Below are positions 26,360-35,196 of a DNA stretch of 64,000 bases, piece by piece. The notes below the pieces were generated by a model. That model had not been told where the DNA came from. It saw only the letters and a program-made list of their open reading frames with translations, and ran no database searches. Numbering within the stretch: the first letter of the stretch is position 1; every line of letters starts with the position of its first letter. Made by a program: the position numbers and the translations under genes. The DNA is taken from positions 1,736,001 through 1,800,000 of the forward strand of contig NZ_ADVG01000003.1 of assembly GCF_000178855.1 (NCBI RefSeq), written 5' to 3'. The stretch is from Ktedonobacter racemifer DSM 44963. GTDB taxonomy: Bacteria > Chloroflexota > Ktedonobacteria > Ktedonobacterales > Ktedonobacteraceae.

Positions 26360-27169
26360 CTAACCTGCTGGCGGGTTCGAGATGTGGACCTGACCACTCG
26401 CCGCTGAGGTCCCTCCCTCACAGTGCTGCACGAAAGTTGCGTCGAACTTCTGCACATAGCCCTGAGGACCGAGGACAGCGTCAATGATGGTGAACGAGCC
26501 GGTCACCGTGTTGCATCCCCGGCCGTTGCCGTACAGAGCCAGGCCCGGCCCATTCCCGTTGAACGGGTACCGGTGCGCGTCGCTGTAGGTACCCGGAACG
26601 AGAACAGCAGGCTTCCCATTAATGGGTGCCACCGTACCGGGTGCTCCGAAATCCAGGGTCCACAAGTCGCCGTTGTAGCCGGTAACCCCGATGCTCACGG
26701 TGCTACCGGTGGAACTGGCGGAGATGGTCAGCGCGTCGCCCTTCCTGGTGGAGTACGAGTACAACTTGCCTCCGGCGATGAAGTCGCCGGCACTCCCCCT
26801 GAAGCTTAAGGTCCCGGTGGCCTTTGTCGGGCCGAATGCCGTCGGCGACGGGGTGGCCCTTGTCGGGCTGAATGCCGTCGGCGACGGGAAAGCCACCGGT
26901 GGAGTATATGAGTAGCTCGGTGTGGGTGCATTGCTGGCGACGATTCTCCCCAGCGTGTAGAGCGAGCCACACAGAACGCAGGAAATGGCGATGATGCCGC
27001 CCCCGGCGATAAGCAGCCAGTGCCACCACTGCAGGCCACGTTTCGGGGGCGTGGGCGGTGGTGCGAACCTACCCATGGGCGGCGGATAATATGTGTGCGG
27101 CGATTGATTGTAGGTATACAGCGGTTGCTGACCCTCTGGCGGCATGTTCGGAGGCATAGGAGTGCTCAA
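26360..27169 (-). CDS. proline-rich one-TM surface protein of unknown function
   Basis: A 269-residue protein. Residues 1-45 are rich in proline and tyrosine (MPPNMPPEGQQPLYTYNQSP), then come WWHWLLIAGGGIIAISCVLC as a single membrane segment, a Ser/Thr/Pro linker with the repeat PSPTAF, and a C-terminal extracellular beta-type domain with two cysteines. It starts at TTG 27169, overlapping the stop of the upstream gene (TTGA) with AAAGGA 8 bases before; ATG 27157 is an alternative. I do not recognise the C-terminal domain. Confidence 0.7.
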   Translation of the reverse strand: MSTPMPPNMPPEGQQPLYTYNQSPHTYYPPPMGRFAPPPTPPKRGLQWWHWLLIAGGGIIAISCVLCGSLYTLGRIVASNAPTPSYSYTPPVAFPSPTAFSPTRATPSPTAFGPTKATGTLSFRGSAGDFIAGGKLYSYSTRKGDALTISASSTGSTVSIGVTGYNGDLWTLDFGAPGTVAPINGKPAVLVPGTYSDAHRYPFNGNGPGLALYGNGRGCNTVTGSFTIIDAVLGPQGYVQKFDATFVQHCEGGTSAASGQVHISNPPAG

Positions 27170-27357
27170 CCTGGTTGTCCTTTCTGGTGGCTGTCCTTCC
27201 CGGTGCGACGACCGGTCGGCCTCTTGTGATGTATGTAGCCATTCATGAGCGAGGAATCGCTACTATGCTGACCTTGAAATGCAAGAAACAGAACGGAAGA
27301 TAAAATCCCCAAAGTAATATCAATAAAATAACACCAACCCATAGCCCTTTTTGACAT
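27166..27357 (-). CDS. small one-TM protein
   Basis: A 63-residue protein beginning MSKRAMGWCYFIDITLGILS with one hydrophobic helix and a basic tail (KRPTGRRTGKDSHQK). GGAGGG lies 5 bases before the ATG. Its stop overlaps the start of the proline-rich protein gene, so the two are translationally coupled. No known family. Confidence 0.6.
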   Translation of the reverse strand: MSKRAMGWCYFIDITLGILSSVLFLAFQGQHSSDSSLMNGYIHHKRPTGRRTGKDSHQKGQPG

Positions 27358-27604
27358 GATAGCCCTCCAAATTTCTTCTTAGACAAGATTTTAACTCGTC
27401 TAAGTAGACAAGTCCAGCAAGACCATAAAAGTTGCAAGAATTATCAAATGTCTCATAGTGCCGCCTGAGGCGGCGAGGAGAGGAGAAGTGATGCGGGGAC
27501 ACCCACGCGCTTCATCTGCCCCCGGCAGCGCGTCGCCCCGGCAGAGGGCTCGCCGCCCTCTGCACTCCCGCTTTTTCGCTCATCAAATCAGAGATGACAG
27601 AGTA

Positions 27605-27788
27605 CTAGAAGCGGGTGCAGATGCGACCCATTGGGCCATTTCAGCCAGGGCTCCCACCCCAACACTGCCTGGTGGGCTTCCTCTAGAATCACCAGCGCTT
27701 GCAAGGCGTCTGCATATGGCAACACAATTTCGTTCCTGGACAGCGATTTTCTCTGTAAATCCTCAGATAAAAGATCTCTTTCGCTCAT
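27605..27788 (-). pseudogene. N-terminal part of the split small gene
   Basis: Sixty codons (MSERDLLSEDLQRKSLSRNE...GSHLHPL) start at ATG 27788 with GGGAGAAG upstream and run into the cassette end. The remainder of the gene is at 25666-25875. Confidence 0.75.
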
Positions 27789-28011
27789 GCTTCTCCCGTC
27801 CTCGGGTTACTCTGCTTTGGCTTTCTTCTCTTCCTCACAAAGCAAGCGTTAGGCTCAGCTTAAGGAGATTATACATCCTAACTCAGCTTCCTGCCGCTGG
27901 TTATTGAGTTAGGCTAGCACGCTGCCACCCATTTGGCCAAAAATTAGGTCAAAGAAGTCGAGATGATATACTGCCAGGAGGAGATAGTCGCCATCAAGCA
28001 AGGAGAGAGCT

Positions 28012-28776
28012 ATGACACGAGCTTCTTACAATGATATCGCCCAATGGTATGATCAGTTTCTGCGCGAGAGACCTGTCTACATGGAAGTGATCTTGCCGGG
28101 TCTGCTCACGCTTGTCGGAGAGGTCGAGGGGGAAGTCATTTGTGATCTGGCCTGCGGACAAGGCTGGGTAGCGCGCGAGTTGGCCCGACGTGGAGCGCAG
28201 GTCATCGGTCTTGATCTGGCCCCGAACCTGTTGGCCCTCGCCCAACGTTATGAAGTGCAGGAACCACTGGGAATTGGATATGTTCAAGGAGACGCTCAAC
28301 ATGCGGAGGGGCTGAGCGACCAGCAGTTTACTGGTTGTGTTTGTGTGATGGCACTGATCAATATTCCTGATCTTCAAGCCACTTTTCAGAGTGTCAGACG
28401 GATTCTCAAGCCAGGAGGCTGGCTGGTCTTCGCCATCCCTCACCCGTGTTTTGAGTCCCCTCACGCTCAGTGGACATCGTTGTCTGATCCTGAGCATCCA
28501 CTCGGCAGGACCGTCACCGGCTATTTTGACGAACGGCAATGGTTCTCATCGAACCCAGATGGAGTCCGTAGCCGGGTTGGAGACTATCATCGCATGCTCA
28601 GCACGTACCTCAACCAGCTCGCCGCCGCAGGTTTTGCACTTGAGCGCGCCCTCGAACCTGGACCATCTGACAGACAAGCTGAGCGAGTGCCGGGCAATCG
28701 CGAAGTCCCTACGCTCCTTCTGATCCGTGCCCATCTCTTAGACGGTCCCCAGGCCGAGAATATGAGCCGTGTCTGA
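28012..28776 (+). CDS. class I SAM-dependent methyltransferase
   Basis: A 254-residue methyltransferase of the Methyltransf_11/UbiE-like kind. Motif I is VICDLACGQGWVARELA, motif II LDLAPNLLALAQ, and post-I motifs YVQGDAQH and LKPGGWLVFAIPHP are in order. The substrate is unknown. AAGGAGAGAG precedes the ATG. It stands alone. The following 28777-29030 has no gene I can support. Confidence 0.88.
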   Translation: MTRASYNDIAQWYDQFLRERPVYMEVILPGLLTLVGEVEGEVICDLACGQGWVARELARRGAQVIGLDLAPNLLALAQRYEVQEPLGIGYVQGDAQHAEGLSDQQFTGCVCVMALINIPDLQATFQSVRRILKPGGWLVFAIPHPCFESPHAQWTSLSDPEHPLGRTVTGYFDERQWFSSNPDGVRSRVGDYHRMLSTYLNQLAAAGFALERALEPGPSDRQAERVPGNREVPTLLLIRAHLLDGPQAENMSRV

Positions 28777-29030
28777 GGGCACTCCAAACAGGGTGAGAGC
28801 CACAGCAGGAGCAGAAGGCTCTCGCGCATTGCGAGCCAGCCGCGCAGTCCACGAGAGCCGAGAATGGGCCCGTTGCGTACGGGACAGGGGTGCAGGCGCA
28901 AACGTTGGGTTGGCAGAGAGACTTTGCTCCACGCGTACTTCCACATGTTGGTACCGAAGCGGTTCTGTCAGAACTGAGCGCACAGAAGCTCATAAAAGAT
29001 CCATGACAACTGATTACAACTTGTCTCTTT

Positions 29031-29524
29031 CTATGAAGCTGTTTGTAGGAGTGCTTGCAAGGTCACAAGCCGATCGAGGAAAACGCGTCGTTGTTCGGAG
29101 AGTGAGAGCGATTCTCCCATGATGGGGCGCGGATGGAGATCATTCCGTAGCTCGTCAAAAGCACAACAAAAACGTGCCGTCGCCTCAAATACGCCAAATC
29201 CTCGCATGGGAGAGTACCGCTGTTTGATACCTCGGTGGTCTTGCTCCAGACGATTGTTGAGATACTTGTTGGTCCTCTGCTGGACATGATTGCCCATTGT
29301 CTCGCGGAGAGCTCGTGGATAGGAACCGTGCCCATCTGTCGTAACAGACTCTGGCGTATGCCCAACCACAGCAACTGCCTGCTTAAAAAACCGCTGCGCT
29401 GCCTCCATATTCCGTTTCTCACTCAACATGGAATCAACGAGATGGCTGTGAATGCCTCGTTCCTCTCCTGTATTTAGATTGCGACTCCAAAGAGTCCAGC
29501 GATGAATCTTTCCTGGCAGTAGTA
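29031..29524 (-). pseudogene. IS6-family transposase, 5'-truncated
   Basis: The catalytic half of an IS6/IS26-type DDE transposase is readable: RWTLWSRNLNTGEERGIHSH, VTTDGHGSYPRALRE (second Asp) and NNRLEQDHRGIKQRYSPMRGF (Glu). The helix-turn-helix and first Asp are missing upstream of 29524. It ends normally at 29031. Confidence 0.8.
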
Positions 29525-29539
29525 GAATAATTTAGTAAC

Positions 29540-29854
29540 TCATATACTAATTGTTAGGAGAGAAGAGAGAAGGCAAAAGCTCATCTCTTCTCGACGATGG
29601 AACCAACAGGAGAGCCTTTGTCGTGACATGCGGCCTGTTGACCCTAACGGTGACCGCCTTGAGTAGACGGCTCTCTGTCCATCAGGATGGCAAACGACCA
29701 TTGGGCTTGTTGCAGCGTTTGTCGCAGAGAAGATGACTGCCGATCCAGCGTGAGTTCTCGCTTCTCCTGAAAGGACAGGACTCCTGTTGCGACGACCTGG
29801 GTGGAGCATGGATGCATGCGAGAACCAACTCCATGAGAAAGGAGAAGGCTGATC
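29540..29854 (+). ncRNA. IS110 left-end noncoding region, probable bridge RNA
   Basis: The 300 bases upstream of the IS110 transposase are non-coding but well conserved in character, with short complementary blocks such as AGTTCTCGC/GCGAGAACC. In IS110-group elements this region encodes the bridge RNA that pairs with target and donor DNA. The assignment rests on position and family knowledge; I could not fold it fully. Confidence 0.45.
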
Positions 29855-31096
29855 ATGTCCAACAGCAATGTTGTCCCGACGCCGCCAGAACCGGCATCTC
29901 TTCGGTATGTGGTTGGAATCGACATTGGCAGTCAAACCTGCGCCATGTGCTGTTTGACTCCTGAGAAACGGCAGGTCTTCAAACCAAGCACCTTTGCCAA
30001 TACGAGAGAGGGCTTTGACTGGCTCTTTGAGAAACTCGCGAGCCTCAAGAGCGATCCCTCCTCGATTCTCGTTGGATTAGAGGCGACCTCGCGTTACGGA
30101 GAAAATCTTTCGCAGGCCCTGCTCAAGGCTGGATACCGGCTTTGTCTGTTGCATCCGGCTCAAGTGCATGCCTTTGCGCAGCAGCGAGGCCTGCGTGCCA
30201 AAACGGATCAACTGGATGCCGGCACCATCGCACGCGTCTTGCTCAGTGGGGAAGCCCGCTTTGGCTACTTGCCCGATGAGCACACTGGGACCTACCGCGA
30301 ACTGCTTCGCTTGCAACAACAACTCAGTGAGGATGTGGTCCGCTACAAAAACGAACTGCATGCGCTTCTGGTCGTTTTGTTTCCTGAGTTCGTGCAGGTG
30401 TTTGCCGACCCAACACGCCCCACCGCTCTGGCAGTCCTGAAGCGCTATCCCAGTGCTCAGGCGGTCGTGGACGCCGGGGTCGAGCAGCTGTCTCACCTCT
30501 TGCATGAGTTGGCTCCTCACCATTATGGCCGCCCAACTGCTCAAGCTCTTTTCGCCTTGGCTCAGACCTCGATTGCCAGCGGGGTGGCGGTGATGGCACG
30601 CTCGAAAAGCATGTCGATTGTGTGTGATCAGCTGGAGCATACGCTCATCAATCTGGCTCAGCTTGAGCAAGAAATTGATCAGCTGCTGACCAATGATCCC
30701 CAGGCCAAGCGCTTGCTGGCTGTTGCCGAGTTTGGACCACTGACCGTTGCAGTGCTGCGAGCCGAATTGGGGGACGTGCAGCGCTTTGCCCATATGGATC
30801 AAGTCGTGGCCTACGTTGGGTTGGATATCCAGGTGAAGCAGAGTGGGAAATGGAAAGGACAAAGCAAGCTCTCCAAACGGGGGAGCGGACGAGTTCGTCG
30901 CTTGCTCTACCTGGCTGCCTTGCGCTCGCTGCATGAGAAACACTCTCCCTTCAAGGACTACTATCAGCGTCTGGTGGATCGTGGCTTGAAAAAAGGGACG
31001 GCTTTGGTTGCCGTGATGCGAAAAATGATCATCGTGGGTGTTCACCTGCTCAAGACCCAGGATCTCTACGATGCGAACAAGGTTGGCATCCAATAG
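29855..31096 (+). CDS. IS110-family transposase (bridge-RNA-guided recombinase)
   Basis: A complete 413-residue IS110 protein. The N-terminal RuvC-like domain has GIDIGSQTCA (Asp 23), LVGLEATSRYG (Glu) and KTDQLDAGTIARVL (Asp pair). The C-terminal Transposase_20 domain has FGPLTVAVLRAE, VAYVGLDIQ and the serine segment KLSKRGSGRVRRLLY. All catalytic positions are there. GAAAGGAGAAGG precedes the ATG. It overlaps a 48-bp palindrome at its 3' end. Confidence 0.9.
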   Translation: MSNSNVVPTPPEPASLRYVVGIDIGSQTCAMCCLTPEKRQVFKPSTFANTREGFDWLFEKLASLKSDPSSILVGLEATSRYGENLSQALLKAGYRLCLLHPAQVHAFAQQRGLRAKTDQLDAGTIARVLLSGEARFGYLPDEHTGTYRELLRLQQQLSEDVVRYKNELHALLVVLFPEFVQVFADPTRPTALAVLKRYPSAQAVVDAGVEQLSHLLHELAPHHYGRPTAQALFALAQTSIASGVAVMARSKSMSIVCDQLEHTLINLAQLEQEIDQLLTNDPQAKRLLAVAEFGPLTVAVLRAELGDVQRFAHMDQVVAYVGLDIQVKQSGKWKGQSKLSKRGSGRVRRLLYLAALRSLHEKHSPFKDYYQRLVDRGLKKGTALVAVMRKMIIVGVHLLKTQDLYDANKVGIQ

Positions 31097-31133
31097 GTGA
31101 GCTAGCCGCGCGGCTAGCTCACCTATTGGATGC
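31086..31133. repeat. perfect 48-bp palindrome over the IS110 stop codon
   Basis: GCATCCAATAGGTGAGCTAG and following bases are joined to their exact reverse complement with no spacer. The last ten bases of the IS110 gene, including TAG, form the left arm. It may terminate transcription or mark the element's right end. Confidence 0.75.
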
Positions 31134-31376
31134 GCCCCCCACCCCCCGAGGGAATGCGGTGGGGTTACACCTGGAAGGTTTCCAGGCGCTCGGGGGAGAG
31201 ATTGTGTCTTTTCCCGTCAAGCGAGAAGAAATCCCCCCAAAAAGGGACTTGACAAATGTTATGGCTTCTGCTCTTCGGACTGGGAGAGTTCAACTGACGG
31301 GTACCAATATGAGGGTTGCATCGTGATCCTCCTTGCTCTGCTCGTCGCTTTCGGACTCCTTCTTTCTCAGATACTC

Positions 31377-31417
31377 TTGACATGATTCATCTCATCATGA
31401 TATGATTCATATCATGA
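31377..31417 (+). promoter_or_regulatory. promoter and operator overlapping the start of the TetR gene
   Basis: TTGACA (31377) and TATGAT (31401) form a strong promoter with an 18-base spacer. TCATGATATG-ATT-CATATCATGA (31395-31417) is a perfect palindrome covering the -10 box and the start codon ATG at 31414. Transcription should begin at about 31413, giving a leaderless mRNA that the repressor shuts off directly. Confidence 0.6.
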
Positions 31418-32058
31418 ACGAACGAAAAACGCCACCAAGCCGACTGCGGCAGGAGCACATGGAGCACACACGTGATCTCATCTTGGAGGGGCTGATTCGG
31501 ACGATGGCCAATGGGGCGGTCACCTGGTCCATTCCGGATGTTGCTCGCGAGTCAGGCGTCTCTGTGCCGACGATCTATCGCTATTTTCGGACGAAGCAGG
31601 AGTTGGTCGAGGGGCTCGGCGCCTATGTGGTGCGCAAAGCGGGATTCACCGATTTGCTTCCACCGCACAGTCCCCAGGAATTGATTGCGATGGTGCGCCA
31701 GATGTATCTGCGAGCAGCAGACATGAGCGAGGCAATGAAAATGGCCTCGCTCAGCGAACTGGCCCAGGAGATTCGCAAAGAATCCATTCCTTTGCGCCTC
31801 AAAATGATTGAAACAGCTCTTGCCCCAGTGTTGCCGTTCTTTGCGGAACACGAACGGATCTACCTGGTACGTATGGTCCTGTTGCTCTCCTCGTCGGCGC
31901 TCATTCGCGCCCTCGATCAGTATCTTGGTCTCACGGGAGCTGAGGCTGCCGATACGATCAGTTGGGCTTTTTGGGCGTTGACGCGCGCGGGTTCAGCCGA
32001 CGCAAGCACCTCATCTAAGGAAGATAGTGAAAGGGACCAGCAGAACCCGGAGCAATGA
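31414..32058 (+). CDS. TetR-family transcriptional regulator
   Basis: A 214-residue regulator with the TetR helix-turn-helix TWSIPDVARESGVSVPTIYRYFRTKQEL (about residues 30-60) and a helical C-terminal domain. Two in-frame ATGs (31402, 31414) lie inside the operator palindrome; 31414 fits a leaderless transcript from the promoter at 31377. The gene is followed after 79 bases by the phosphotransferase-like gene, which it most likely controls. Confidence 0.87.
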   Translation: MNERKTPPSRLRQEHMEHTRDLILEGLIRTMANGAVTWSIPDVARESGVSVPTIYRYFRTKQELVEGLGAYVVRKAGFTDLLPPHSPQELIAMVRQMYLRAADMSEAMKMASLSELAQEIRKESIPLRLKMIETALAPVLPFFAEHERIYLVRMVLLLSSSALIRALDQYLGLTGAEAADTISWAFWALTRAGSADASTSSKEDSERDQQNPEQ

Positions 32059-32092
32059 TCGCGCAACCTTGGCCACGTCACTGCAACTCCTC

Positions 32093-32132
32093 TACCCACT
32101 GAGAAAGGATTTTACCCACTGAGAAAGGATTT
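32093..32132 (+). repeat. tandem 20-bp duplication carrying two ribosome-binding sites
   Basis: TACCCACTGAGAAAGGATTT occurs twice head to tail. Each copy contains GAGAAAGGA, and only the second is at working distance from the ATG at 32138. Confidence 0.8.
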
Positions 32133-32137
32133 TCATC

Positions 32138-34927
32138 ATGTATACGGTTTCACTCCAGAACACCTCTGCGTACGATCAAGCGACCGGCGGAGGCAAAGCG
32201 CTGACCCTGGGGAAACTCCTCCTGGCAGGCTTGCCCGTACCTCAGGGATTCGTCGTCTTGACGAGCGCGTATGAGCGCTTTGTCACGGTGAATCGCCTGC
32301 ACGCCGAGATCGAACAACTCGTGCAGAGCGTTTCCCCAGATCAGCCTGCAACTGCTGAAGCAGCCGCGTCTCGGATCGCCACGCTATTCGAACAGACAAT
32401 GCTGCCGGTCGACATAGAGGCTGCCGTTCTCGACGCGTATCAGCGGCTCGCTGCTCTCACCGTCGCAGTGCGCTCTTCTGCCACCGCCGAGGATTTACCC
32501 AGTGCCTCCTTCGCTGGCCTCTACGAGACCATCCTGGGTCTGAGTAGTGCCGCAGAGATGTGCTCTGCCCTCAAACGCTGTTGGGCTTCTCTCTGGAGCA
32601 CACGAGCGCTGATCTATCGCGCTCGTCACCACATTCCTCATCAAACTGTACAGATGGCTGTCATCGTGCAGCATATGGTCGAGGCGCGAGCCTCTGGTGT
32701 CCTTTTTACCTGCAATCCCATCACCAATGCCCAGGACGAACTGATCATCAATGCCGCCTTTGGTTTGGGTGAAGCCGTCGTCAGTGGCCAGGTCACTCCC
32801 GATACCATCACGCTCGACAAGCACACCGGGCAAGTCAAACGCCTTGATGTGGCCGAAAAAGTGCTGATGACCGCTCCTGCGTCTACAACCAACGGTGTGG
32901 AGACACAGGTCATTCCAGCCGAGGTGCGCACACTTCCTGTGCTCTCAGCGTCCCAACTGACCCGGCTCTTTGAGCTTGGGACCACCGTTGAACAGCTCTT
33001 TTCCACTCCGCAGGATATCGAATGGGCCATGGCCGATGATCAGGTCTTTCTGTTGCAAGCGCGACCTGTCACGACGCTCGTACGCAAACAGACGGTAACG
33101 GTGTGTCAAGAAGACCTGCCGGTGCCTGGCGATGATCACTGGGACCGGCGCGAGAAACCAGAAGCCCACACGTCTGATCTCTGGACCCGCGTCAACATTG
33201 GAGAAAACTTCCTCGACCCGATTACGCCACTCAGCGCAACGCTCTGGCCGACCTTCTTTCTCCTTGGCCATTTTCCCTCTCCGGAAGAACGGGCTCCTGA
33301 GGCGCCTCCACTTCCGCTGCTTGGCGAGCGCTTCTACGGGCGTCTGTACGTCAACGAAGGCGCGCTCATCCGTGGTGCCATTGAGATGGGAATGCCAACT
33401 GGTTTGCTGGATAGCACCTGGGGCACCAGTGGGCGCGGCAGACGCAGCTCTGACGATACCATTCACATCTGGCGCCTTCTCAGCCGCATCCCTAGGGTGG
33501 TTGGCGATGCACGCAAAGCCGCGAAAGAGCAAGTGAAAAAGCAACCAGCGATCCCCAAACAGAAACAGCCTCGCAGAAGTCCTGAGCAGCTCTTTGCGCA
33601 GATTGACGCGTGGGTTGATGAATTTCAGCGCACAGACCTCTCCCAACTTGACGATCGCGCCCTTTGGGACGTTGTTCCACTCTGGATTGAGCGTGGGAAG
33701 GAGCTACGGCGCATCGTTTTTGGGGCAGGACTCGCCGGGATCGCGTTTTACTTCTTGGAACGCAAGGTGAGCAAGTGGACGGGGAAGCCTGGTCAGGCCA
33801 CAGTGCTTGTGCAGGCCCTCTCCGGCGTGTATACCGCCGAGGTAGGTTCACTGCTCTGGCAGATGGCGCAGATGTTAAACGGGGCGGGACTCGCGGAGGT
33901 CGTCCAGAAATATCCTTCCGAAAAAGCGCTGGAACTGCTGCGGAAACTCCCTGAGGCGCAACCATTCCGTATCCAGTTTGAGGCATTTATCCAGCGCCAC
34001 GGTTATCGCTGCCCCAATGATGCGGAACTGCACAATCCGCGCTGGGCGGAGCAGCCAGCGCAGGTCATTGAGATGGTGAAGAGCTACCTGCGCCTGGGCG
34101 AACAGGCGAATCCTCTTACCATCGAGCAACGTCGTATGCAGGAACGCGAAGAAACGGTCAAGCACCTCACTACCCAGATCCATCCATTCCGGCGTCCTCT
34201 GTTCCGCTGGCTCCTCAAACAGGCCCAGAACAAGACGCGCCAGCGTGATAACATCCGGTCCTACGTGGCAAAGTTTCTGCTCCCCATGCGCTTGATCCTC
34301 GTCGAGTTCGGGCGACGGTGGGCCGAGCGGCGCTGGCTAGCTGATCCCGATGATCTCTTTTTCCTGACCCTTTATGAGGTGGGCGATATCGTGAGAACGG
34401 GCCAGCCGAACGTTCTGGGTTCCGATCTGATCACAATCACCGCTGCACGCCGAACAGCTTTCGATTACTGGCACACAATCGAGGCACCTGCGGCTCTGGG
34501 ACCCGGGGGCGCGCCTCTGCCCGATCCACAACCGACAGGAGTCTTCCTACAGGGGTTGCCCGCGAGCGCTGGCCGGGCGCGAGGAATGGCACGCCTGGTC
34601 GAGAGCATGAACGAAGCGGTGCGACTTTCTCCAGGAGAGATCTTGGTGACGCGGGGAACCGATCCGGGTTGGACGCCCGTGTTTCCGCTCGTCAGTGGCC
34701 TCGTGTTGGAAACAGGTGGGCTGCTCTCTCATGGAGCGATCATTGCCCGTGAATATGGGGTGCCAGCTGTCATTAATGTGCCAGGCGCGCTTAGTACCAT
34801 CAAAGATGGGCAAATCATCGAGGTGGATAGAACGAATGGGCGGGTGTATCTCGATCCGAGTGGAGCCGATGGGATGCCATCATCAGCCTCTCTCCAAACA
34901 CGAACACAAGCGCCTGAACTGAAGTAA
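32138..34927 (+). CDS. PEP/pyruvate-binding phosphotransferase, rifampicin phosphotransferase-like
   Basis: A 929-residue enzyme with an N-terminal PPDK/PEP-synthase ATP-grasp domain (GGGKALTLGKLLLAGLPVPQ; VRSSATAEDLPSASFAGLYE; ending DIEWAMADDQVFLLQARPV near 310), a central domain, and a C-terminal PEP-utilising swivel domain with GGLLSHGAIIAREYGVPAV, in which His 865 carries the phosphate. The three-part order and length match rifampicin phosphotransferases, which transfer the beta-phosphate of ATP to the drug; a different substrate is possible because the central pocket cannot be judged here. It follows the TetR gene in one operon. Confidence 0.8.
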   Translation: MYTVSLQNTSAYDQATGGGKALTLGKLLLAGLPVPQGFVVLTSAYERFVTVNRLHAEIEQLVQSVSPDQPATAEAAASRIATLFEQTMLPVDIEAAVLDAYQRLAALTVAVRSSATAEDLPSASFAGLYETILGLSSAAEMCSALKRCWASLWSTRALIYRARHHIPHQTVQMAVIVQHMVEARASGVLFTCNPITNAQDELIINAAFGLGEAVVSGQVTPDTITLDKHTGQVKRLDVAEKVLMTAPASTTNGVETQVIPAEVRTLPVLSASQLTRLFELGTTVEQLFSTPQDIEWAMADDQVFLLQARPVTTLVRKQTVTVCQEDLPVPGDDHWDRREKPEAHTSDLWTRVNIGENFLDPITPLSATLWPTFFLLGHFPSPEERAPEAPPLPLLGERFYGRLYVNEGALIRGAIEMGMPTGLLDSTWGTSGRGRRSSDDTIHIWRLLSRIPRVVGDARKAAKEQVKKQPAIPKQKQPRRSPEQLFAQIDAWVDEFQRTDLSQLDDRALWDVVPLWIERGKELRRIVFGAGLAGIAFYFLERKVSKWTGKPGQATVLVQALSGVYTAEVGSLLWQMAQMLNGAGLAEVVQKYPSEKALELLRKLPEAQPFRIQFEAFIQRHGYRCPNDAELHNPRWAEQPAQVIEMVKSYLRLGEQANPLTIEQRRMQEREETVKHLTTQIHPFRRPLFRWLLKQAQNKTRQRDNIRSYVAKFLLPMRLILVEFGRRWAERRWLADPDDLFFLTLYEVGDIVRTGQPNVLGSDLITITAARRTAFDYWHTIEAPAALGPGGAPLPDPQPTGVFLQGLPASAGRARGMARLVESMNEAVRLSPGEILVTRGTDPGWTPVFPLVSGLVLETGGLLSHGAIIAREYGVPAVINVPGALSTIKDGQIIEVDRTNGRVYLDPSGADGMPSSASLQTRTQAPELK

Positions 34928-34936
34928 GTGTTCAGC

Positions 34937-34991
34937 GACGATTATTTTGACTCTCGCTTGCCTAAATTGAGCGAGAGTCAAAATAATCGTC
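34937..34991 (+). terminator. long hairpin after the phosphotransferase gene
   Basis: Perfect 22-bp arms at 34937-34958 and 34970-34991 (GACGATTATTTTGACTCTCG...) with an 11-base loop begin 9 bases after the stop. A terminator role is likely, though no U-run follows. Confidence 0.6.
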
Positions 34992-35164
34992 TTCTAACAG
35001 TAAGCGGGAAAACAACCGTCTCTCTGCACGTATGAGGAGAAAGCCGTGGTGGATTGGTTCAGCCTTCTCCACTACGGATTTCTCCCGTTTCGCTCATGAT
35101 TTTTCGACCGGTGCTCTAGACGGTGGCTATCCTGAGAAGGCGCGCAAGCTCACCCTTGAGACCT

Positions 35165-35185
35165 CCCCGGCATGAATGCGCGGGG
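35165..35185 (-). other. right-end hairpin of tnpB element
   Basis: CCCCG-GCAT-GA-ATGC-GCGGGG lies just beyond the tnpB 3' end on the minus strand and is followed by AGGTCTCAAGG. It is the expected omega-RNA scaffold end. Confidence 0.45.
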
Positions 35186-35196
35186 GGTCCTGTTGC

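Larger units (their letters stand above)
25872..27608. mobile_element. TIR-bounded cassette with CTAG target duplication carrying two membrane genes
   Basis: The ends CTAGTACTCTGTCATCTCT at 25872 and the inverse ending at 27608 agree over 28 of 30 bases, and CTAG at both edges fits a YTAR-type 4-bp target duplication as made by IS5 or IS701 group transposases. Inside each end lies the same 87-bp core. The left copy also has its own inner terminal repeat (GATGACAGAGTACT at 26037-26050), so the cassette looks like two MITEs that moved together with the DNA between them. There is no transposase gene. The cargo is the two-gene pair at 26360-27357. Confidence 0.75.

Noticed and set aside
28777..29030. 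Possible gene remnant after the methyltransferase
   Set aside because: Short frames such as MGPLRTGQGCRRKRWVGRE do not match anything I can name.
30077..31093. 338-codon minus-strand frame
   Set aside because: Antisense shadow of the IS110 transposase; no protein features.
31126..31326. 66-codon frame after the IS110 palindrome
   Set aside because: No good start or ribosome-binding site and no known family; it overlaps the palindrome.
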